Origin: Bettongia penicillata ogilbyi
Taxonomy: Eukaryota; Chordata; Mammalia; Diprotodontia; Potoroidae
Length of the DNA: 64,000 nt
NCBI GenBank assembly: GCA_023548195.1
Contig: JAJHZJ010000808.1
Span: forward strand, 5,003,182-5,067,181
Direction: 5' to 3'
In this document: positions 36,893 through 48,425 of the stretch, piece by piece
Layout of the letters: every line of letters begins with the position of its first letter
How positions within the stretch are numbered: position 1 is the stretch's first letter
Translations under genes and position numbers: made by a program
The notes under the pieces: generated by a model
The model's database searches: none
What the model saw: only the letters and a program-made list of their open reading frames with translations
Told to the model about the DNA's origin: nothing

Positions 36893-39800
36893 ATTTTATT
36901 TGTTTTCAGTGTTCTACAATCACTTCCATATATCTTAGATTTTTACCCCTCCCTCCACCTCTTTACCCCTTCCTTTCACACTCCCTACCCAAGATAGCAT
37001 GCAATCTTATATAGGTTCTACAAATACATTCCTATTAAATGCATTTTCAACTTAGTCATGTCGCATAGAAGAATTAAAATGAATGGGAGTAACCATAAAA
37101 CAAAACAAAACAAAACACAAGAGAAAATGGTCTGCTTCATTTTGCTATCCAATTCCATAGTTTTTTCTCTGGGTGTGGAAGGCGTTTTGCCTTGAGTCCA
37201 TTGGTAATTCTTTAGGTCCTTGCATTGCTGTGAAGGACTAAATCTACCAGAAAAATTCCTCACACACTGTGGTTGTTACTGTGTACAAAGTTCTCCTGGT
37301 TCTGCTCCTTTCACTCAGCATCAGTTCATAGAAGTCCTTCCAGACTTCTCTGAAGTCTTCTAGTTCATCATTTCTTATAGCACAATAGTATTCCATTACA
37401 TTCATGTACCACAACTTGTTCAGCCATTCCCCAATTGCCCCAAGGGCATCCCCTTGACTTCTAATTTTTGGCCACCACAAAGAGAAACTGCTATAAATAT
37501 TTTTGTACATGTGGGACCCTTTCCCATTTTTATGACCTCTTTGGGATACAGGGCTAGAAGTAGTATTGCAGGGTAAAAGTGTATGCATATTTTTGTATCC
37601 CTTTGGGAATAGTTCCAAATTGCTCTCCAGAATAGTTGGACCAGCTTACAACTCCACCAACAATGAGTTAGTGTTCCAACTCTTCCTTATCTTCTGCATC
37701 ATTTATCATCTTCCTGTTTTGTCATGTTAGTTAATCTGATAAATGTGATGTGGTACTTCAGAGTTATTTTGATTTGTGTCTCTCTAATCAAGAGTGATTT
37801 AGACCATTTTTTCATATGATTATAGATAGATTTAATTTCTTCCTCTGAAAACTGCCTATTCGTATCCTTTGACCATTTATCAATTGGGGAGTAATTTGTG
37901 TTCTTGTAAATTTGACTCAGTTCTCTATATATTTTAAAAATGAGACCTTTATCACAGACACTGGTTGCAAAAATTCTTTTCCAGTTTTCTGCTTCCCTCT
38001 GAATCTTGGTTGCATTGGGTTTGTTTGTGCAAAAAGTTTTCAATTTAATGTAATCAACATTATCCATTTTGTACTTCATAATGCTTTCAATTTCTTGTTT
38101 GGTCAAAAATTTCTCCATTTTCCATAAATCTGACAAATACACTATTCCTTGCTCTCTTAATTTATTTATAGTATCAATCTTTATACCTAGATCATGTATC
38201 CATTTTATTCTTGTGTACAGTGCCAGGCATTGGTCTATGCCTAGTTTCTGCCACACTGTTATCCAATTTTCCCAGAAATTTTTGTCAAACAGCGAGTTCT
38301 TATCCCAGAAGCTTGGATCCTTGGGTTTATCTAACAGTAGATTACTATATTCATTGACAACTGTGGCTTGAGTACCTAACCTATTCCACTCATGTACCCC
38401 CTCGATTTCTTAGCCAGTACCAAGTGGTTTTGATGGCTTTATAATACAATTTGAGATCTGGTAGAGCTAAGTCACCTTCTCAAGCATTTTTTTTCATGAG
38501 TTCCCTTGATATTCTGGACCTTTTGTTCTTCCAGATCAATTTGGTTGTAATTTTTTGTAGCTAGAAAATAATTATCTGGTAGTTTGATTGGTATGGCACT
38601 GAATAAGTAAATTAATTTAGGTAGAATTGTCATTTTTATTATATTAGGTTGGCCTACCCATGAGCAACTGATCTGAATTTAGATCTGAATCTTAGATCTA
38701 AGATCTAAGATTCTTAGATCTAAGATCTAAGATTCTTAGATCTGAATTTATTTGTGCAAAAAGTGTTTTATAATTGTGTTCATATAGTCCCTGGGTTTGT
38801 TTTGACAGGTAGATTTCCAGATATTTTATAGCGTCTACTGTTGTTTTAAATGGTATTGCTCTTTCTATCTCTTGCTGTTGGGCTTTGTTAGTAATATATA
38901 GAAATGCAGGTGATTTATCTGGATTTATTTTGTAATCTGCAACTTTGCCAAAGTTGTTTATTATTTCAACTAGTTTTTTTACCTGATTCTCTGAGGTTCT
39001 CTAAGTATATCATCATTTACAAAGAGTGATAACTTAGTTTCTTCTTTGCCTGTTCCAATTTCTTCAATTTCTTTTTCTTCTCTTAGTACTAAAGCTAACA
39101 TTTCTAGTACTATTTTGAGTAACAGAGGTGATAATGGACCTCCTTGTTTCTCCCCTGATCTTATTTGAAATGCATCTAGCTTATCCCCATTGCATATAAT
39201 GCTTACTGATGATTTTAGGTAGATACTGCTTATTATTTTATGGAAAGTTCCCTTTATTCCTATGATCTCCAGTGTTTTCATTAGGTATGCATGTTGTATT
39301 TTATCAAAAGCATTTTCTGCATCTATAGAGATAATCGTGTGGTTTCTGTTAGTTTTGTTGTTGACATGATCAATAATGCTAATAGTTTTCCTAATATTGA
39401 ACCAACCCTGCATTCCTGGAAATAAATCTTATCTGCTCATAATGCATGTATTCTTTTTGCTAACATCTTATTTAAAATTTTTGCATGTATATTCATTAGA
39501 TAAATTGGTCTATAATTTTCTTTCTTTGTTTTGGCTCTTCCTGGTGTAGGTATCAGAACCATATTTGTATCATAAAAAGAATTTGGTAGGACTCCTTCTT
39601 CCTCAGTTTTCCTAGATAACCTACATAGTATTGGAATTAACTGTTCTTTAAATGTTTGATAGAATTCACTTATAAATCCATCTGGCCCTGGAGATGTTTT
39701 CCTAGGGAGTTAATTGATGGCTTGTTCAGCTTCTTTTTCTGAGATAGGGTTATTTAAGTATTCAAATTCCTCTTCTGTTAATCTGGGCAATTCATGTTTT

Positions 39801-40060
39801 TAAAAATATTCATCCATCTCACTTAGATTGTCGAATTTATGGGTATACAGTTGGGCAAAGTAATAATTTCTAATTATTGCTTAATTTTCTCCTCATTGGA
39901 GGTGAGTTCACCCTTTTCATTTTTGATATTGGTAATTTGGTTTTCTTCTTTCTTTTTTTTTAATCAAATTGACCAGAGGTTTATCAATTTATTGCTTTTT
40001 TTCATAAAACTAACTGAGTTTTATTTATTAGTTCAATAGTTTCCTTAATTTCAATTTTAT
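36893..40060 (-). pseudogene. L1 3'UTR and most of ORF2, antisense, broken
   Basis: Minus-strand L1: 3'UTR 36893-37260, then ORF2 upstream to about 40060. ORF2 pieces include the C-terminal 'IRNDELEDFREVWKDFYELM' (37244-37618), a 185-codon piece (37699-38256) with 'SDLWKMEKFLTKQEIESIMK', and a reverse-transcriptase piece (38979-39413) with '[19 protein letters not shown]' (motif A) and '[13 protein letters not shown]' (motif B). The catalytic motif C reads LFVNDDI where active L1s have FADD, and stops and frameshifts separate the pieces, so it is dead. The N-terminal endonuclease part is missing; an ORF1-only element abuts at about 40062. Confidence 0.9.
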
Positions 40061-40061
40061 T

Positions 40062-42285
40062 AATATAAATTTATTTATTTAACTTTTTACATTCATTTTC
40101 ACAAAATTTTGGGTTCCAAATTTTCTCCCCATTTATCCCCTCCCCCCACCCCAATACACCAAGCATTCTAATTTTCCCTATCACCAATCTGCCCTCTCTT
40201 CTATCATCCCTCCCTTCTCTTGTCCCCATCTTCTCTTTTGTCCTGTTGGGCCAGATGACTTTCTATTCCCCATTACCTGTATTTCTTATTTCCTAGCAGC
40301 AAGAGCAATACTAAACAGTTGTTCCTAAAACTTTGAGTTCCAAATTCTCCCCATCCCTCCTTCCCCACCCATTCCCTTTGGGAAGGCAGGCAATTCAGTA
40401 TGGGCCATATCTGTGTAGTTTTGCTGTTTACTTTTTCATGCTTCTTCTCATTCTTGTGTTTGAAGATCAAATTTTCTCTTGAGTTCTGGTCTTTTCATCA
40501 GGAAGGTCTGGAAATTCCTTATTTCACTGAATGTCTGTCTCCTTGCCTTAAATATTATGCTCAATTTTGCGGGGTAATTTATCCTTGGTTGTAGTCCCAG
40601 CTCCTTTGCCTTATGGAATATCATATTCCAATCCCACCTATCTTTTAACATAGAAGCTGCAAGGTCCTGTGTGATCCTGACTGTAGTTCCTCAATATTTG
40701 AATTGTTTCTTTCTGGCTGCCTGCAATATTTTCTTCTTCACTTGGTAGTTCTGGAATTTAGCAACAACGTTCCTTGGTGTTTTTAGTTTGAGATCACTTT
40801 CAGGAGGTGAACAGTGGATTCTTTTGATGACTATTTTGCCCTCTGGATCTAGGACTTCTGGGCAATTTTCCTTGATGATTTCTTGGAAGATATTGTCCAG
40901 GCTCTTTTTTTCATCATGGCTTTCATGTAGACCAATAATTCATAGATTTTCTCTCCTGGATCTACTTTCCAGGTCAGTTTTTTTTCCAATTAGATATTTT
41001 ACATTTTCTTCTATCTTTTCATTCTTTAGATTCTGTTTGACTGATTCTTGATGTTTCATAGAGTCATTAACTTCTACTTGCCTGACTCTAATTTTTATCA
41101 AATTGTTTTCTTCAGTTAAATTTTGCATCTCCTTTTCCATCTGTCCAATTGTTCCTTTTAAGGAATTATTTTCTCCATTTAGTTCTTGTGCTTCCTTTTG
41201 CATTTGTCCAATTTTCCTTTTAAATTCTTCTGTGGTTTCTTTTTTCTTATTTTTAAAATCTTTGACCAGTTTTTCTTCTACTTTCCTAATTTGGCTTTTA
41301 AAATGCTTCTTGAGCTCTTCCAAGAATGCTCTTTGGCCTTGAAACCTTCTGAAGTTTCAGATGGGAATACAGTGTCAATACTGACCTCTTTGGCATTCTT
41401 GTGTTGGTCTTTTTCCCACAGAGTCTTATCTTTTCTGGTTTGCTTCTTGCTCATGATGTTCACCCTTTTCTCTGCTTCTGGGGTACAGGGGGCTCTGACC
41501 CATTGTTCTTGTGCTTAGTACTCCAAGCTTTGTGTGTTATGGCCTCTGGTTCTTTCAACTGGAAGCTAGAATGCTATAGCTCACCTGGTGCTGAGCTGGG
41601 TGATATGCCAAAGCAGAGGCCAGGTGAAGTCTTTCTGAGTTTCCCTGGAGTTAACCTGGAACTAACTGCATTAAGTGTGGGGAAGGGGTAGTCTGGTCAT
41701 AGGAGGTCTCCTCTCCTGAGCACAGGCAGGCTCAGTGTTTGGTGAATCTGGTTTGCAGTAGTGTCTTCCCTATTCCCCTGGCTGAGTTGAGGACTGCCTG
41801 GGGTCATCGTGTTGATGATTGTGGGCTCCACCCCCTTGAGGCTCAGGATCTCCTTCATGATTTGCTGAGGTGGGGCTGGCTGGGACAGCTCCAGTCCTGC
41901 ACTGTTCCCCTTCTGTCACAGCAAGAGGAAACCCCCTTTGTGATTTTCCTAGCCTCACAAACTGAGAGACTATTTGCCCCTTCAGCTGATCCCACTGTTT
42001 CAGGAATTTTCCTGGGAAAATGTTCTATGAGCCTTTCAGGGTCAACAAGGGGAGGGGTAGAGCATTTACCAATCACTGCCATCCTGGCACCCAGAACTTC
42101 TAGTAGGTGACTTACAGACATTTAATCTGTGGGCTGACAGCCTCAGGAGTGGCTACTGCAATTACCTGGGGTCCTGCAGTTCTCTCACTTGGTTCCACTG
42201 GACTCCTGTCCTGGGCTGATATATTTGAGATTCTGCAGTGCAGATGCTGCTTCCAACCACCCAAGGCTTCCTGCTTGGCTTTGCT
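40062..42285 (-). mobile_element. ORF1-only (HAL1-type) element, antisense, internally deleted
   Basis: On the minus strand: 5'UTR of a different type (about 42285-41464), ORF1 41463-40448 in pieces starting MSKKQTRKDK, then directly the 3' terminal 350 bp shared with the HAL1 copies at 55137 and 58300-58620 (ends 'GTAAAAAGTTAAATAAAT'). No ORF2 or RT lies between. About 650 bp of the 3'UTR present in the 55-60 kb copies are absent, the join falling at a TTTGC microhomology near 40425. Confidence 0.75.
40448..41463 (-). pseudogene. L1-type ORF1 (broken) of the antisense ORF1-only element
   Basis: Pieces at 41463-41278 (basic N-terminus), 41323-40940 (coiled coil, then NRSRRENL-type RRM start) and 40651-40448 (C-terminal 'KAKELGLQPRINYPAKLS' to the stop). 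The middle is frameshifted. The N-terminus differs entirely from the MPRKGKKNK type at 56775 and 59958, so it belongs to another L1 lineage, while the C-terminal domain is alike. Confidence 0.8.
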
Positions 42286-43062
42286 ATCTATATTGAACAG
42301 TCTTGTGCCAGTGTCCCCCACCACACACAATCAATTCCAAAATTCTTAAGTGAGACCTTGAGAGTGTATTTATATTGCTTCTTTAGACCACCATGTGAGT
42401 GCTTGTCCTGTGTGAGTTCTCCATAAAATAGTCTTTTGGCAAGCATATATTTTGCATTCAAACAACATGGTGAGCCCATTGGAGTTGCACTATCTGAAGT
42501 GTAGTTTGAATATTTGGAAATTTAGTTTGAGAAAGTACCTCAGTGTCTGATACCTTATCCTGCCAGGTGATCTTCAAAATCTTCCAAAGACAATTCAAAG
42601 GAAAGTGGATTTAGTTTCTTGTAATGGTGCTTGTGTGCTGTCCAAGTTTCGTAGGTATACAACAATAAGGTTAGCACAAGGGCTACATAGACCTTCAGTT
42701 TGGTAGTCAAATACCTCTTTTCTCCCACATTTTCTTTCAGAGACTCTCAAACACTGCTAGCTCTGACAATGTATGTGTCAACTCAGTATCATTGAGTACA
42801 TCCCTGGAAACTACATTACCAAAGTAAGTGAACTTATCCACAGTATTCAAAACATCTCCATTAGCTGTAACCAATGGTTCCATGTTTGAATAGTGTGGTG
42901 GTGACTGATGGAGCACCTGTGTTTTCTTGGTGTTAATTGTTAGGCCAAAATTAGCACAAGCAGCAGAGAATCAATCCATACTTTGTTGCATCTCAGCTTC
43001 AGAGGCTGCTTTGAGTTCACAATCATCTACAAACAGAAAATCATGCACCAACACTCCCTCCA
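42286..43062 (-). pseudogene. RTE-like non-LTR reverse transcriptase C-terminal fossil, antisense
   Basis: Minus-strand translation gives the RT catalytic region 'FLFVDDCELKAASEAEMQQS' (FVDD in place of FADD), then 'NFGLTINTKKTQVLHQSP', 'DKFTYFGNVVSRD', and after frameshifts 'AKRLFYGELTQDKHSHGGLK' and 'LKNFGIDCVWWGTLAQD' (42288-42479). This block order is that of RTE/RTE-X-like endonuclease-RT LINEs, distinct from L1 and L2. Stops are present. The exact clade is not certain. Confidence 0.75.
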
Positions 43063-43064
43063 CT

Positions 43065-43430
43065 TTGTTTTTACATAGTAACAGCAATATTGCAACATGA
43101 TCAGCTGTGAATGACAGCTATTCCCAGGAATACAATGATCCAAGACAATTCTGAAGGACTTAAGATGAAAACTTCTCTCTACCTCCAGAGAAATAACTGA
43201 TGGGGTCTGAATACAGATCAAAACATATTTTTTACTTTCTTTATTTTTCTTGTTAGTGTGTTTGTGTTTTCTTTCACAATATAACTTGCATGGCTACATA
43301 TAAATTGCTTACTCTCTCAGAGAGGAGAGAAGGAAGGAAAGGGGGAAATTAAGAACTTAAAACTTTAAAAAACCAATATTAAAAATTCTTTTACATAAAA
43401 TTGAAAAAATAAAATAAATAAGAAAACAAA
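43065..43430 (+). mobile_element. L1 3' end, sense
   Basis: 'ACAGCAATATTGCAACATGATCA', 'GGACTTAAGATGAAAAC', 'GGGTCTGAATACAGATCAAA', then 3'UTR to an A-rich tail near 43430. 5'-truncated and abuts the RTE-like fossil. Confidence 0.75.
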
Positions 43431-43434
43431 ACAA

Positions 43435-44860
43435 AGCAAAACCAGTATTGATGTGTTTTATTGATTATGTAAGTTTTGGACAATATTTATATTAATTGCT
43501 TGTGCTTTCAGATTTCTGTTGTTCAAAGAATCCCATCCCTCTATGACCTATTTCAAGTCTAGAATTTTAAGCAGTAGTTGCTGAGATTTACAATGAGCCT
43601 GTGAGACTATATCCAGGTGACAAATGTCTTCTATTTGTCTCAATTTGGTGGAGGTGATATTTAGATATCCAAATAATTGGATTGTCCGCTGAATTGTCCG
43701 CTACATTGGATAAATGTGGCCAAGGTGCATATGTAATGGTTTTGGTTTTTTAAATAATTTCCTTAAAATTTATAACTCATTTACTTAAAATCTATGCTCA
43801 TGATATTCTGTAGGTGGCAGCATTGGGAAATTCTTGGCAACTGAGCTGCTAAGCACAAGTCATAAACCCTAAATAGACATTGATTTTATATTGGTAATAG
43901 GTTAGTCAGAGATGAGATTACTCTAATTAGTTTTACCTACCTTATGAAGTCTACTATTTTTTTAAAGCTAATTTTAGACACCAAAATTAAAAATTACTGA
44001 TTTGTGTCCTGTCAGAAATGAGTAAAAAATCAATAGCTATGAATCCAAATTATACATCAGAACTAATGCAAATACATGTTCCCTCTGCTGACATGCAATT
44101 ATACATATAGTACCAATCGAGATTAAGGGATTAAGATATTCAAATACTGTTCAGGCAAATCTTGCTTTCAATTATTTCTTGTTAATCCAAAGTAGAATAG
44201 GTCAAATTCATTTTCTTTTAATTAAATTGCCAGAGCTATATCAGATTTTGGAAAAGTATTTCATTAATATTACTGTCTAATTTTGTGCATGTATTCTTAA
44301 GATGTAAAAAATATAGAGATATTTTTTAAAAAGTAAATCTGATGAAGAAGTTTTCATTGATTCTAGTTCCCATCCCCTGCATGAGAAGGCATGGAGAGAT
44401 TATGTTCTCTACCAGTAGAGGGAGTATCTACTCTGATGAAATACCTCATCAGAAAAATACATATTTTGGGTAATACTCCCGTTTATCATAAAATTGACAT
44501 TATAAAAATAAGAAAGGAAAAATAATTTTGTATTACTTATAGTTCTTAAAACTAGACAAGTTGGCTCTGATCCTACTTTTAAAAGAGTCATTTCTTCATT
44601 TGGAGAATATGCATCAATTTGTTCAAATGGAAAACAGTGAATGACAAGAAATAATCAAAACCTGAGTTATTAGAGTAAAAATGGCTTTGAAGATCATGTG
44701 AATCTAATACTCTTAATTTTTCTTATATATGGACATTAAAATCCAAAAACACTAAGATATTTGTCCAAAGAAAATGACTTAAAGTAAATTCATGTACAGA
44801 TTCTCTTATTCCCTCCTCTTACTCATTTTATAGCAACATTTTGGTTTCTATTTATTCATT
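43435..44860. other. Unassigned AT-rich DNA
   Basis: No ORF above 60 codons that looks real and no repeat recognised. Confidence 0.3.
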
Positions 44861-44864
44861 TATT

Positions 44865-45470
44865 TATTTGATAGTATTTTATTTTTTCCAATTACATGTA
44901 AAGAGAATTTTCAACATTCATTTTTGGAAATATTTTGAGTTACAAATTTTTCTCCCTTTTTCCCTCTCCTCCCCTCTCCCCAAGATAGCAAGAAATCTGA
45001 TATGTTATACATGTGCAATCATGTAAAACATATTTTCACATTAGTCATGTTATGAAAGAAGAAACAGAACAAAAGGGGAAAATATGATTTTTAAAAAAGT
45101 GAAAATAGTGTGCTTCAATCTTCACTCAGATTCCATAGTTTTTTCTCTGGCTGTGGAGAGCATTTTCTATCATGAGTCTTTCGGAAATTGTCTTAGATCA
45201 TTGCATTGCTGAGAAGATCTAAATCTATCATAGTTGGCATAGCGAGCAGTTCTTTTTGTAGTGGCAAAGAACTAGAAAATAAGGGGGCTGCCCATCAGTT
45301 TGAGAATGTTTGAGAACTCATTTGACAACAAACTACAATACATGAATGTAATATAATATTATTGTGCTGTAAGAAATGAAGAGATGATTTAGGAGAGACC
45401 TCAAAAACTTGTAAGAACTGATGCCAGGTACAGTGAGCTGAAACAGAAGGGTAATTTATACTCTAACAAT
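44865..45470 (-). mobile_element. L1 3' end with 5' inversion (twin priming)
   Basis: 44865-45243 is the antisense L1 3'UTR from its terminus up to 'ATCTATCATAGTTGGCAT'. From 45243 to 45470 the adjacent upstream part of the same L1 (AGCAGTTCTTTTTGTAGTGGC through the 'GAACTGATGCCAGG' region) lies in the opposite orientation. The two parts are consecutive in the L1 map, the layout produced by twin priming. Confidence 0.75.
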
Positions 45471-45479
45471 TCGGACCTC

Positions 45480-45820
45480 CTATGGCTCTCCCTCCAACAT
45501 GCTCAGTTGAGAACCTTGTCTCACATTTTACAGGAAAAATCAAGGTCTTTCACTATTTCCTCATCTCATATCACCCACATGTCTTTTGTCATTATCTCCT
45601 CCTTCATTCTTTTCTCACATGAAGAGGTGGCATTACTCCATCCCAAAGCTAGCCCCTCCACCTGCAACAGTGACCTCATTTCATACTGACTCCTCCAAAA
45701 GATTGCCCCCTCTGCTATCCCCACTTCATCACTTTTCTGCCATCTTTCTTTATCTTTGTAATCTTGTCTTTGACTTGAGCACCCACTGTTTGTTTCCCCT
45801 CCTTTTTTTAAAGGCCAGTG
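45480..45820 (+). mobile_element. L2-like LINE ORF fragment, sense
   Basis: The + strand reads 'MRTLSHILQEKSRSFTISSS' and later 'LFSHEEVALLHPK'. The minus strand at 48430-48615 gives a homologous 'MRTLLRILKKKLRTFTMSS...SHMKKWHYACL'. I assign both to an L2-type ORF from memory of its 'asylum' of Ser/Pro-rich segments; other LINEs are possible. Confidence 0.5.
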
Positions 45821-45839
45821 ACTAGGGCCATTTCCATTT

Positions 45840-46680
45840 AATTGATTGATATCAGATTAGTAATGTTTACTGACAAACTGTAAGCAGAACAAATCAACAC
45901 CACCTGGGCAAGGGAGAGGTTTAACTCAGTTCCTACATACCAGTATAAGTCCAAAGCCCTTGTGGGCTAGCATCCCTGATTCTTGCTTCTTAGGACTTCC
46001 TGGCTACAACATCAGGCCTCCATTCTTGGATTCTGGGATCTCCATGGCTCAGGCTTCTGGGTCAGAAATTTTCTTCATTGTATCTTCAACTGAAGAAGGA
46101 CAAGTAGAACAAGAGCAAAACCCTAAGCCTGTTTAGGGTGGGTGTGGAGGAGATAACCTTTAGGCCTTCCACTCAGTGCATCGTATCACTTGCTGTGAGT
46201 GAATGAGTCCTTCATCCTTAGATATGAATGCCAGAAATTGAGTCAAAAGACATAGACAAAAAGAAACCCCTCCTAAGCATGTGATGGGTCAATATTCATG
46301 CCAGTTTGGTCTCCTGGAAACAGATTTCCAGTACCTCCCAAGGGAATGGTTTCTTCTTAGGTGGTTTGGGAATGTGTTGAATTCATATTATACTAAAATA
46401 AAACCAGTGGGTATGCAAACTGTCTTGACAGTGTGAATGAGGAGGAATAACCCTTTAAACTCATCTGCTCATTGAGTGTTTTCCTCTTCTCAGAAAGGTT
46501 GGTGTCCAGTATTCTCATGCTGCTCCTTGGCTATTGAGAACCCCATTCATTAGGGCATCTATCTGAACTGTGCTCCATTGTCTGGGTGTTCCTGATCCCA
46601 CATCCCCGTCATAAAAATATGCATTCTCCCAGGGCTCTCTCTTCTGTTATAAATCTGATAAACTAATGTGATTGTATAGC
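45840..46680. other. Unassigned DNA
   Basis: Mixed composition, no recognised repeat or gene. An old LTR cannot be ruled out. Confidence 0.3.
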
Positions 46681-46684
46681 CCTT

Positions 46685-46925
46685 TTTTCAGTTGTGTCAG
46701 CTCTTCATGACCCTATTTGGGGTTTTCTTGGCAAAGATCCTAGAGTAGCTTGCCATTTCCTTCTCCAGTTCATTTTACAGATGAGAAAACAAAGGCAAAC
46801 AATTAAGTGACTTACGCAGGGTCACACAACTAGTAAGTATCTTGAGGCCGGGTTTGAACTCAGGAAGAGGACTCTTCCTGACTCCAGACCTAGTGCTCTA
46901 TCCACTGTGCCACCTTGATGCCCAT
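46685..46925 (-). mobile_element. Composite SINE, antisense, full length
   Basis: 'TTCATGACCCTATTTGGGG', 'TAGAGTAGCTTGCCATTTCC', 'CAGATGAGAAAACAAAGGC', 'GGTCACACAACTAGTAAGT', 'CTATCCACTGTGCCACC'. Confidence 0.85.
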
Positions 46926-47264
46926 AATACTAAGGTGGTAATGGTGGTTCATGTATTAATCCTCCAAGGTTAGAGGTTTACATTTTACACTTACATTTTA
47001 ACCAGGGTCTTCTTTATATTTCTATAGGCTTTTCTAGTGCCCTTCAAATCCCATCCTATGATTACATAATACCAAGGTTGGCTTCTACAACACAAGGTCA
47101 CAAATCAATACAAATGCTTTATACTCACATAGACGTGATTGTTGATACTCCATCTTCATAGGAACTATGAATAGGAGAATATGACAGACTATGAAAACTG
47201 AGAGCCTGGACAAGGAATTATCAGTTGTCTTTACAGAATTTAAATGAATGATAAATCTCTCTCA

Positions 47265-47435
47265 TATAAGGTACGTCCTGACTTCAGATGTCTCCAGAGG
47301 AGAAGTGAGGCTGGCGACCTGGCACAGCCCTCCCTCACTCAAAACAAAAAGCAAGTCATGTCATCATTTCTGTGATAGCATGGTCTTCTTTGGCAACGAA
47401 GGATGAGCACAGCAACAACAACCTCCTGGGGTTCT
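47265..47435 (-). mobile_element. RTE-type LINE/SINE 3' fragment, antisense
   Basis: Complement of the unit at 10515-10710: 'AGTGAGGCTGGCGACCTGGC', 'CAGCCCTCCCTCACTCAAAA', 'AAGCAAGTCATGTCATCATT', 'CAACGAAGGATGAGCACAGC'. Confidence 0.6.
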
Positions 47436-47439
47436 CATC

Positions 47440-47535
47440 ATCAAGCATTTATAAAGCTCCTATTATATACCAGGCACTGTGCTACTCAAAAATTAAATAG
47501 TGCCTGCCCTCAAGAAACTTCCATTCTGCTAGAAT
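47440..47535 (+). mobile_element. MIR3-like SINE fragment, sense
   Basis: 'CATCAAGCATTTATAAAGCTCC', 'CCAGGCACTGTGCTACTC', 'GTGCCTGCCCTCAAGAAAC' follow the same order as 8545-8645. Confidence 0.6.
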
Positions 47536-47539
47536 GTCC

Positions 47540-48425
47540 TCATTCATCAGCCTGCAGTTGTTGCAAGTAACTTAATATAAGCTTAGCTCAGGATTTTTCT
47601 TACAAATCTCTGCTGTGAACATAAACAGGAAGAATACATGAAATAACCAAAAATTCATTGAAATATGACCTACATAGTTGCTTACGTTCAGCAGTTTCTG
47701 GGACTGAAATGCAAACCATTTAACTCAGCATTATGGTAGGCCATAGAAATAATTTCTATATGAATGGAACTTAGCAAAATAATATTTGTAACTGGCTTTG
47801 GATTCACAGAGGTATGTGTGCTGAAGAGCCCCAGGCATCTACGCATGATTTGTTGCCTTGTGAATTTCCGGGTTCCTCATCCTGCCTAGAAATGCTATCA
47901 AGGGAACAATTTTCCTCTGGAAGTTTCCCTTGTTCTTCTAAAGGAGAAAGCCACACTTAAGCATTTTAGTATCATTATTTCAAGAAAATCCTTAAGCACA
48001 TTTTCCTTCTTTGAAGGAAATAATAATAGGCAGCACACAGAATAGGCCTCAACTCAAGAAATATTTATTAAGTACCTTCAATATGGCAGTGTCTGACCGA
48101 CCATTATTGTTCTGCATATTTCCGTCCTCTCTTTGGTATTTTGGTCAGTGCAGAGCCATAAAAGCTTTCAAGGGCAGCTTCATTCAGGATGCAAGTGTAC
48201 TTACAAAACACTACAGCATTTCCATAAGGGTAGCAACCATACGTTATTTAAATTCGCCTTCCCCTCAATGCCTCACGTAATGTTCTGCACACCTTAAGTG
48301 CTTAGCAAATGTTTGTGGCATGAAGAATTAATGAGAATAATGGATGGCCAAGACCAATACTGTCTCACAGAACATCTAAACGCAGTCAACTAGAAAATGG
48401 GCCTGTAGAGGAAATGGCTTGATTT
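47540..48425. other. Unassigned DNA with a weak L2-type 3' end
   Basis: Near 48280-48330 'GCACACCTTAAGTGCTTAGCAAATG' hints at an L2/MIR 3' end. The 89-codon ORF at 48011-48280 shows no recognisable domain. Confidence 0.3.
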
